From DATAGF01 sp963813355 (GTDB taxonomy: Bacteria; Actinomycetota; Thermoleophilia; Miltoncostaeales; Miltoncostaeaceae): a DNA stretch of 64,000 nt. The DNA is taken from NCBI GenBank assembly GCA_963813355.1, contig CAWEYS010000021.1, positions 62,001 through 126,000 on the forward strand. Reading direction: 5' to 3'. Position numbers and translations under genes: made by a program. Shown in pieces: positions 19,977-27,494 of this stretch. Positions within the stretch are counted from its first letter, which is position 1; each line of letters starts with the position of its first letter. The notes under the pieces were generated by a model that saw only the letters and a list, made by a program, of their open reading frames with translations, was not told the DNA's origin and did not search any database.

Positions 19977-22371
19977 CCGAGCGGCTGCCGCCCCGGGCCG
20001 AGGGCCTGACCCAGGCCGAGGCCGAGCGGCGCCTGGCCGCCCGCGGCGAGGTCGAGCCGCCGACGACGAGCCGCTCGTGGCGCAGCATCCTGCGCGCCAA
20101 CCTGCTGACGGTCTTCAACGTGGTGCTGGTCGTGTTCGGCCTGATCACGCTGATCTTCGCCGACTGGCGCGATGCCCTGTTCCTGGGGATCCTGATCATC
20201 AACGCGGGCATCGGGATCGTGCAGGAGGCGCGGGCCAAGCGGAGCCTCGACCGGCTGGCCGCCCTGGTCGCGCCGAAGGCGACCGTGGTGCGCGACGGCC
20301 GCCCGCGCGAGGTCGCCGTGGCCGACGTCGTCCCGGGGGACCTCGTGACCCTGGGGGCCGGCGACCAGGTGGTGGCCGACGGGCCGCTGGTGCGCAGCGA
20401 GGCCCTCGGGCTCGACGAGTCGATCCTGACCGGCGAGAGCGAGCCGGTCACGCGCGCGCGGGGCGAGGCCGTGAGGGCGGGGTCCTTCGCGGTCGAGGGC
20501 TCCGGCGCCTACGTGGCCGAGGCCGTCGGGCACGACACCTACGCCGAGCGCCTCACGGGGGAGGCGCGCGAGTTCCGCCACCCCCGCTCGCCCCTGGAGC
20601 GGGCCCTCGACCGGCTGATCCTGATCCTGACGGCGGCGATGGTGCCGCTGGGGGGGCTGCTGCTCTGGTCGCTGATCGAGCAGGACACAGCCGTTCCGCG
20701 AGTCGGTCGAGACGGCCGTCGCGGCGGTCATCACGATCGTCCCCGAGGGGCTGGTGCTGCTGACCGGCATCACCTACGCCGTCGCGACGCTGCGCATGAC
20801 CCGGCGGGGGGCGCTCAGCCAGCAGCTCAACGCGGTGGAGTCGCTGGCCTCGGTGAACACGATCTGCATGGACAAGACCGGCACGCTGACCGAGGACCGC
20901 CTGCGCGTGGTCGAGCTGGTCGCCGCCGACGACGCCGACGAGGGCGAGCTGTCGGTCCTGCTCGGCCGCTACGCGGCCAGCTCGCCGAGCCGCAACTCGA
21001 CGCTGGAGGCGATCGCGGGAGCCTACCCGGGCACGCCCGAGCCCGTGCGCGAGGGCGTGCCGTTCTCGTCGCGGCGCCGCTGGAGCGGCCTGTCGATGGG
21101 CGGCCGCGCGTACGTGCTGGGCGCGCCGGAGCACTTCGCCCTGGGCGCGCACCTGCAGGAGCGCGCCCGCCGGGAGGCCGAGGCCGGGCGGCGCGTGCTG
21201 GCCTTCGCCGTCGGCGACGCCGCGCTGTCGGCCCCCGGCCCGGAGTCGCCGCCGCCCTCGGGGCTGCGGCCGATGGGGCTGGTGGTCCTCGCCGAGGAGC
21301 TGCGGCCCGACGCCCGCGAGACCGTCGCGTTCCTGCTCGAGCAGGGCGTCGAGATCAAGGTGATCTCCGGCGACGCGCCCGCGACCGTCGCCGCGATCGC
21401 GGCCGACGCCGGCATCCCGGTGCACGGGGAGCCGGTGGACGGGCGGGAGCTCCCGCCCGACGCGACCCGCATGCGCGAGCTGGCGCGCGAGGCGACGGTG
21501 GTGGGGCGGATCTCCCCCGACGGCAAGAAGCGCTTCGTGGAGGCGCTGGAGGCCGAGGGGCGCTACGTCTGCATGGTCGGCGACGGCGTCAACGACGTCC
21601 CGGCGCTGAAGTCGGCGCGCCTGGCGATCGCCCAGGGCAGCGGCGCCCAGATGGCGCGCGCGATCGCCGACCTCGTGCTGGTCAAGGGCGGCTTCGCCGC
21701 CATCCCCGCGATGATCCGCGAGGGCCGCAAGGTGCTGCGGAACCTGCAGCGGGTGGCGAAGCTGTTCGTCGCCAAGTCGGCGCTGGCCGCCTTCCTGATC
21801 CTCACGGTCGGGATCTCGTCCGAGAGCTACCCGTTCCTGCCGCGCCACCTGACGCTCGCCTCGGCGATCACGATCGGCATCCCGGCCTTCTTCCTCGCCC
21901 TGGCCCCCAGCACCGGCCCGTGGCGGCCCGAGCGCTTCCTGCGCGAGCTGGCGAGCTTCGCGATACCCGCGGGCACGGCCGCCGGGCTGGGCGTGGTGGC
22001 CAGCTTCCTGCTGTCGATCAACCTGATCGACATGAGCGAGGTGCGCGCCCGCACGGTCGCCACCACCGTGCTCGTCCTCGTGGGCCTCTACCTCGTCATC
22101 GTGCTGGAGGCCTCCAGCAAGGTGCGCGGCTACACCGTCGGGGCGCTCTGTGCGGCGCTCTTCGCCCTCTACCTGGTGGTGCTGTCCCTGCCCGGGCTGG
22201 CGCGACTTCTTCGAGGTGGCCGCGCCCGACCCGGCGATCATCCTGGTGTCGCTGGTGGGGACGGCCCTTGCGGTGACGGGTCTGGCGCTGACCGACGAGC
22301 GGTTCCTTCCGATTCCGGCCCGGAACCCGCCCGAGCCGCCCGGACCGCCGTCAGGATCAGCGCCAGCGTGA
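19952..22371 (+). CDS. P-type cation-transporting ATPase (two frame breaks)
   Basis: About 806 codons. Membrane cation pump: TGES in LDESILTGESEPVTRARG, TM4 motif VPEGLVLLTG (P2 type, calcium/potassium-like), phosphorylation site CMDKTGTLTED, hinge MVGDGVNDVPALKSARLA, and membrane spans after that. No heavy-metal domain or CPC. The frame breaks near 20689-20696 (between LIEQDT and FRESVETAVAAVITI) and near 22198-22206 (LPGL then RDFFEVAAPDPAIILV); both have the sign of one extra base. Restored, the protein is complete, so sequencing error is the simplest explanation. GTG 19952 has GAGGGAGG upstream. Its 3' end overlaps the convergent VKOR gene by 134 bases. Ion unknown. Confidence 0.85.
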
Positions 22372-22745
22372 TCAGGACGGCGCTGGTCACGCACCAGGCG
22401 CAGATCGCCTCGATCAGGACGATCTCCGCGTAGGTGAGCCACGCCGAGAACCCGACGCCGACGAGCGCCGTGAACAGGCCGAGCGCCCGCCCCATCGGGC
22501 CGGGCAGCAGGGCCGCGACGAGCAGCGCCGCGTAGGCCACCAGGCCCAGGACCGCGACCGGGACGCCGGCCAGCTCGGAGTACTCGCTCTCCTGGACCGT
22601 CGTGCAGCCGCCGCCGACCACGCAGGCCGGGTCGTCGCCGGCCGCCCGGACCGCGGTGAGGTAGCCCGAGACCGCGAGGCCCGGCGACCGCGACCGCGCC
22701 GATCGCGATCCGCAGCGCGGTCTCGGACGGCCTGCTCCGCGTCAC
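22238..22745 (-). CDS. Vitamin K epoxide reductase (VKOR) family protein (one frame break)
   Basis: Integral membrane quinone-linked enzyme that reoxidises a periplasmic DsbA-like partner. Seen: CVVGGGCTTVQESEYSELAG (loop Cys pair followed by the conserved Ser-Glu-Tyr-Ser), GVPVAVLGLVAYAALLVAAL, and the active CxxC in AICAWCVTSAVL. The start GTG 22745 (TRSRPSETALRIAIGAVAVAG) overlaps the DsbA stop as GTGA; the frame changes by one extra base near 22677-22685, after which LAVSGYLTAVRAAGDD continues. C-terminal ~35 residues are Pro/Ser-rich and overlap the end of the P-type ATPase gene; the true stop may be earlier if another indel exists. Confidence 0.85.
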
Positions 22746-23431
22746 GTCTGGGGACCCACCTCGGCCACGGCGTCCTGGAGCTCGGACACCTCGACGGCGC
22801 CCGTGACGGTCTTCTCGCCGTTCGGGCCGCGGATCAGGAAGGTGGGCGTCACGCCGACCTCGTCCTCCTGCGCCTGCGACTCGGTCGCCAGGAACTTCTG
22901 CTCGCTCTCCTGGCCCATGTAGTCGGCCGTCCACTGGTCAACGTCGAGGCCGAGCTGCTCGACCGCGTCGGTCATGAGCTCGTCGGTGAGCCAGTCCTGG
23001 TCGGACTCCGAGCCCTGGTTGCGGTAGATCAGCTCCACGAACGACCACATGGCGTCCTGCATCCCCGCGGCCTCCGCGCCGAGCGCGCCCCGCTCGGAGC
23101 TGCGGCTGATGAAGGCGATCGGCCGGAAGACCAGCTTCGCGTCGCCGGGCTTGACGATCTGGTCGATCGCCTCGGGGATGGTCGTGGTGGAGGCCTCGCG
23201 GCACGCCGGGCAGGCGAGGTCGCCGTACTCGATGATCTCCACCGGGGCGTCGGGGTCGCCGAGGACGTTGCCCGCCTGGGGCACGCCCTCGAGCTGGGCC
23301 TGGACCTCCTCGGTGCCCGTGATCGACGACGGGGCGTCGTCGTCGCCCCCTCCGGCCAGGCTGACGCCCACCACGATCCCGACCACGACGAGCGCGGCCA
23401 CGACGATCCCGATCCAGTATTCCTTCTTCAC
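22742..23431 (-). CDS. DsbA-like thiol-disulfide oxidoreductase, membrane-anchored
   Basis: 229 residues. N-terminal anchor (YWIGIVVAALVVVGIVVGVS), then a thioredoxin fold with an inserted helical domain: GDPDAPVEIIEYGDLACPAC has the CPAC active site, and VGVTPTFLIRG holds the cis-Pro. This is the extracytoplasmic DsbA/BdbD group used in actinobacteria to form disulfides in secreted proteins. Start GTG 23431 has GGAGG upstream. It overlaps the VKOR gene by 4 bases; together they form a complete oxidation pathway. Divergent from nurA. Confidence 0.92.
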   Translation of the reverse strand: MKKEYWIGIVVAALVVVGIVVGVSLAGGGDDDAPSSITGTEEVQAQLEGVPQAGNVLGDPDAPVEIIEYGDLACPACREASTTTIPEAIDQIVKPGDAKLVFRPIAFISRSSERGALGAEAAGMQDAMWSFVELIYRNQGSESDQDWLTDELMTDAVEQLGLDVDQWTADYMGQESEQKFLATESQAQEDEVGVTPTFLIRGPNGEKTVTGAVEVSELQDAVAEVGPQT

Positions 23432-23547
23432 CTCTCCGGCCTCCGGTCGCTGCCACCCCTGACGTTCGGCCGGCGCCTCGGACCTCGGGGCCGCCCGGCA
23501 CGACGATAGCGTGCCACCTGGCGCCGAGGCGCGTCCGGAGGTCGGAC

Positions 23548-23553
23548 TACAGT
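23548..23553 (+). promoter_or_regulatory. Possible -10 hexamer of the nurA-herA-sbcDC operon
   Basis: TACAGT six bases before ATG 23560, with no ribosome site between; a leaderless arrangement. No clear -35 is seen 17 bases upstream. Confidence 0.4.
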
Positions 23554-23559
23554 CCGGGG

Positions 23560-24549
23560 ATGCCCCCCGAGCGCGAGCGGCCGGCGGTCCAGGTTTCCGA
23601 CCCGTCGTACGGTCCGGGCCTCGATCCGACCGAGCCCGAGACCGCCCCCGTCAACACGTCTGTCGAGGGGATCCCGTGGCATCCGGTCGCGCCCCGGACG
23701 GCCCCGCCGGGCGAGCTCCTGTTCGTCGACGGCGCCCAGCAGGTGGAGGCCTGGCTGACGATCACGCCGCCGGACGACCCGCAGGCGACCCCCGGCGTGG
23801 CCTTCGCCGTGGCGGCGGGTGCGGTGGCCGCCGGGCCCGGCCGGCGCGCGTCGATCGTCGCCCTGCGGGTGCGCCGGATGGTGCTGACGGTGGGCGAGCG
23901 CCGGCTGGCGCTGCCGGCGGCCGGCGGCTTCGCCTGGGAGTCGCGCGCCGGGGCCGCCCGCGAGGCCACCGGCATCGCCCGCCGCGTGGGGCAGTTCCGC
24001 CAGGAGCTGGAGCTCGCGCTTGCCGAGGAGCTGGCCGCGCAGCACCGGCTCGTGGTGCTCGACGGGCGGCTCTCGTTCGTCCGCGACGCCGCGGGGCCGG
24101 TCGTCGGGGCCATCAAGAGCCACCACCGCATGTACCTGCCGCCCGAGCAGGCCCAGGCGGTCGTGGCGCTGGAGGTGGGCGAGCGCACGCCGCTCTTCGC
24201 GATCGGCGACGACCGCCTGTCGTGGTACCAGCGCCTCCCCGGGGCCGGCCGCGAGGGCTGGGCCGGGATCCTGCGCGGCGAGCTGCCCGCGGCCGTCGGC
24301 CTCGCCGAGGCGCGGCGGCTGGCCGATCGGGCCGCGGCCGAGCTGCCCCGGTTCGCGGGGCGGCCGCACCGCGACCCGCGCGCCCCCCAGAACCTCGCCC
24401 CCGTCGCGGGGCTCGAGGAGCGCCTGCGCCACCGCATGGGGGACCGCCGCCTCGCCCTGCGCGCCGCGCGCCGGGCCGCGGCCGCGGCCACCCTCGACGC
24501 GGCGGCCGCGCGGGTCAACGTCGCCCCGCCCGAGCCGGTGGCCGCGTGA
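23560..24549 (+). CDS. nurA: NurA-domain nuclease
   Basis: 329 residues. NurA is a nuclease that works with the HerA translocase in resecting DNA ends in archaea and some bacteria. Seen: ELLFVDGAQQVEAWL with D57 (motif I, usually DGS), RLVVLDGRLSFV with D168, VVGAIKSHHRMYLP, and near the C-terminus HRDPRAPQNLAPVAGLEERL, which follows the family pattern of a basic patch then P..L. The DGA instead of DGS variant is noted. First gene of a four-gene set; its stop overlaps the herA start as GTGA. Assignment rests on motif order and on the HerA neighbour. Confidence 0.85.
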   Translation: MPPERERPAVQVSDPSYGPGLDPTEPETAPVNTSVEGIPWHPVAPRTAPPGELLFVDGAQQVEAWLTITPPDDPQATPGVAFAVAAGAVAAGPGRRASIVALRVRRMVLTVGERRLALPAAGGFAWESRAGAAREATGIARRVGQFRQELELALAEELAAQHRLVVLDGRLSFVRDAAGPVVGAIKSHHRMYLPPEQAQAVVALEVGERTPLFAIGDDRLSWYQRLPGAGREGWAGILRGELPAAVGLAEARRLADRAAAELPRFAGRPHRDPRAPQNLAPVAGLEERLRHRMGDRRLALRAARRAAAAATLDAAAARVNVAPPEPVAA

Positions 24550-26300
24550 GCGCCCGGGAGGCGGACGCGCCCGTCGGCATCGTCCTGGGGCACCAGGCCG
24601 CCTCGAGCCAGACGTTCTCCGTCGGGCTGGCGGACGGCCAGAGCCTCGAGGTCGACGACCTGGTGGCGGTCACGACCGAGGACCCCGCCGGGGACGTGAC
24701 CACCTTCGGGATCGTGGCCGAGAGCTACGCCGAGCTCGAGGGGGCCTCGCTGCCCTCGGACACCGGCGTGATCGCCGCGGGCCAGATGCCGGGCGAGCTG
24801 GTGCGGACGGCCGAGGTGCAGGTGGTGCGCGTCAACCCCGAGCGCTGGATCGCCGCCCACCCCGGCCGGCCGGTGCGGCGCGCGCGGGGGATGGAGCGGG
24901 CCATGGCCCTCTACGAGGACACGATGGCGCGCCGGCTGGCCGTCGGCCTGGGTCGCGACGGCGAGCCGATCCACCTCGACCTCGACTTCCTCGACGGCAC
25001 CAAGGGCGGCCACGTCTCCATCTCGGGCATCAGCGGCGTCGCGACCAAGACCAGCACCGCCCTGGCGCTGGTGCGGCTCATGCTCGAGCACGAGGAGATG
25101 CGCCGGCGGGTCCGGGTGCTGGTCTTCAACGTCAAGGGCGAGGACCTGCTGCACCTCGACCGCCCCAACGCGCGCTACGCGGCCCGCCCCGACCGGGAGG
25201 AGCTCGACCGCCGGTGGGCCGCCCTCGGGCTGGCCGAGCCGGGGCCGTTCCCGTCGGTCGGCGTCTGGGCGCCCTCGCGGCCCGACGGCGCGGCCAACGC
25301 CGCGAGCCGCCAGGAGGACGTGCGGGCGTTCGGCTGGACCCCGTACGCCTTCGCGGTGGAGGGGCTCCTGCGCTTCTGCTTCACGGAGGCCGCCGACATG
25401 CGCAACCAGCTCTCCTTCCTCGAGGAGCGCGTGCGCGGGGAGCTGCTGCGGCGGGCGGTGCCGGTGAACGGCCACCCCGGGAGCCTGGGCCTGGTCGACG
25501 GCGCGGCCGGGGGCGACCCCGCGCGCCGGCCGGGCCGCCCGCCGAGCGAGCTCATGGCCGGGCCGTTCGCCGACCTCGGCGAGCTGGTGGAGTGGATCGC
25601 CGACCGCCTCTCGGACGACCTCTGGACCGCCGGGGCCGGTCGCGCGTGGGTGGCCAACACGGCGCAGGGCACGATCCAGGCCTTCATCCGGCGCCTGCAG
25701 GGCGCGGCCGGGCGCCTCCGCGGGCTCATCCGCGCCGACGCGCAGGCCATCCCGCGCGGGGATGCGGCGGCGAGCGAGCCGCCCGTCGCCGTGGTGCACC
25801 TGACGCCGCTCCACGACTTCGCCCAGCGGTTCGTCGTCGGCACCCTGCTCGCCCAGACGTTCCAGGCGAAGGAGGTCGGGGCCCGCGACCCGATCGAGCT
25901 GGTGGTGCTGGACGAGCTCAACAAGTACGCGCCGCGCGAGGGCCAGTCGCCGATCAAGGAGACCCTGGTCGACATCGCCCAGCGCGGGCGCTCGCTGGGG
26001 GTGATCCTCGTCGGCGCCCAGCAGCAGGCCTCGCTCGTGGCCCCCGAGGTGACCCAGAACGCGGCCGTGCGGATCTCGGGCCGGCTCGACCCGGCCGAGG
26101 CGGAGCGGGCCGAGTACGGGTGGCTGAGCCCCCAGGCCCGGGCGCGCGCCCGGCTGCTGATGCAGGGCCGCGTGCTGTTGAGCCAGCCGAGCGTCCCGGC
26201 GCCGCTGGCCGTCGAGATCCCCTTCCCGCCGTGGGCGACCGCCACGGGCGAGGTCTCGACCGCCGCGCGCGGGGCCGAGGCGCTGGCCAAGTTCTCCTAG
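24546..26300 (+). CDS. herA: HerA-like DNA translocase ATPase
   Basis: 584 residues. FtsK/HerA-type hexameric ATPase expected to drive DNA through the NurA nuclease. N-terminal HAS-barrel-like region (residues ~8-130: VGIVLGHQAASSQTFSVGL, FGIVAESYAELEG), Walker A GISGVATKTS at 161-170, Walker B IELVVLDELNKYAP at ~451-464, then GVILVGAQQQASLV, an Asn in VTQNAAVRISGR and a C-terminal Arg-rich part. GTG 24546 overlaps nurA. Twenty bases separate its stop from sbcD. The coupling to nurA supports a HerA-NurA complex; direct evidence would need experiments. Confidence 0.9.
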   Translation: MSAREADAPVGIVLGHQAASSQTFSVGLADGQSLEVDDLVAVTTEDPAGDVTTFGIVAESYAELEGASLPSDTGVIAAGQMPGELVRTAEVQVVRVNPERWIAAHPGRPVRRARGMERAMALYEDTMARRLAVGLGRDGEPIHLDLDFLDGTKGGHVSISGISGVATKTSTALALVRLMLEHEEMRRRVRVLVFNVKGEDLLHLDRPNARYAARPDREELDRRWAALGLAEPGPFPSVGVWAPSRPDGAANAASRQEDVRAFGWTPYAFAVEGLLRFCFTEAADMRNQLSFLEERVRGELLRRAVPVNGHPGSLGLVDGAAGGDPARRPGRPPSELMAGPFADLGELVEWIADRLSDDLWTAGAGRAWVANTAQGTIQAFIRRLQGAAGRLRGLIRADAQAIPRGDAAASEPPVAVVHLTPLHDFAQRFVVGTLLAQTFQAKEVGARDPIELVVLDELNKYAPREGQSPIKETLVDIAQRGRSLGVILVGAQQQASLVAPEVTQNAAVRISGRLDPAEAERAEYGWLSPQARARARLLMQGRVLLSQPSVPAPLAVEIPFPPWATATGEVSTAARGAEALAKFS

Positions 26301-26319
26301 GGCACGCATCCGGGTCGCG

Positions 26320-27486
26320 ATGAGGCTCCTCCACACCGCCGACTGGCACATCGGCAAGCGGCTCTACGGCGTCAACCGGATGGCCGAGTCGGCGGCCGTC
26401 CTGGCCGAGGTCCGCGACGTCGCCGCCGCCGAGGGGGTCGACGCGGTGCTCGTGGCGGGCGACCTGCTCGACCGGCGCCTCATCGACCCGGCGTGCCTGG
26501 GGGCGTGCCTCGCCGCGATGCAGTCGCTGGCCGAGGTCGCGCCGGTCGTGGCCGTGACCGGCAACCACGACGACCCGTCGCTGTGGGAGCACCTGGCGCC
26601 GTACCTGGCGCCGCGGGGGATCACCGTGATCGGGCGCGTGCGCGGGGGCGCCGAGGAGGCGGTGGTCACGGTGCCGACCCGCGCCGGGCCCCTCCACGTG
26701 GCCGCGCTGCCGTGGCTCGAGACGGAGCGGCTCGGCCTGGCGCCGGGGGCGGACCGGCGCACGGCCCACGGCACCTACGCGGACGACGTCGCCGGGATCC
26801 TCGGGCTCCTCGCCGGAGAGCTGCGCGCCCGGCGGGCGGCGGACGGCGGCCCCGCGGTGCTCCTGGGCCACCTGCTGGTCAACGGCGCCGCCGCGGGCGG
26901 CGGCGAGCGCGAGCTCACCCTGGGGATGTCGTACGCGGTGACGGCGGCGTCCGTGCCCGCCGACCTCGACTACCTCGCGCTCGGGCACGTCCACCGGCCC
27001 CAGCGGGTGCCGCGCGTCTCGGCTCCCGGCCGCTACGCGGGCAGCCCCCTGGCGCTCGACTTCTCCGAGGACAACCACGCCAAGAGCGTCGCGCTCGCGA
27101 CGATCGGGCGCGACGTCACGGACGTTCGGGAGGTGGCGCTGACGGCCGGGCGGCGGCTGGCGCGGATCCGGGGGCCGCTGGAGGACCTCCCCCGCCTCGC
27201 CGCCGCCCATGACGGCGCGTACCTCCTCTGCGAGGTGGAGCTCGACCGGGTGGCGCTGGACCTGGTGCGGGAGGTGCGCGAGCTGCTGCCCGACGCCCTG
27301 CGCGTCGAGCCCCGCTACGCCGAGGGTCTGGGAGCGACGGACGAGACCGGCGCGGCCGACGGCGGCGAGCCACGCACGCTGCCCGAGCACTACCAGGACT
27401 GGCACGCCGCCTCGGGGCGCCCGTTGGACCCGCGTCAGGCCGACGCGTTCGCGGCGGCCCTGGCGGCCGCCGAGCCCTCGCCCTGA
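26320..27486 (+). CDS. sbcD: SbcD / Mre11 family exonuclease
   Basis: 388 residues. Metallophosphoesterase of the Mre11 group, partner of SbcC/Rad50. Phosphoesterase motifs in order: LLHTADWHIGKRL (I), VLVAGDLLDRR (II), VVAVTGNHDDPSLW (III), ALPWLETERL, VLLGHLLVNG (IV) and YLALGHVHRPQR (V). The C-terminal ~100 residues are the capping region. ATG 26320 follows herA by 19 bases; 8 bases separate it from sbcC. Confidence 0.95.
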   Translation: MRLLHTADWHIGKRLYGVNRMAESAAVLAEVRDVAAAEGVDAVLVAGDLLDRRLIDPACLGACLAAMQSLAEVAPVVAVTGNHDDPSLWEHLAPYLAPRGITVIGRVRGGAEEAVVTVPTRAGPLHVAALPWLETERLGLAPGADRRTAHGTYADDVAGILGLLAGELRARRAADGGPAVLLGHLLVNGAAAGGGERELTLGMSYAVTAASVPADLDYLALGHVHRPQRVPRVSAPGRYAGSPLALDFSEDNHAKSVALATIGRDVTDVREVALTAGRRLARIRGPLEDLPRLAAAHDGAYLLCEVELDRVALDLVREVRELLPDALRVEPRYAEGLGATDETGAADGGEPRTLPEHYQDWHAASGRPLDPRQADAFAAALAAAEPSP

Positions 27487-27494
27487 GGCACGGG

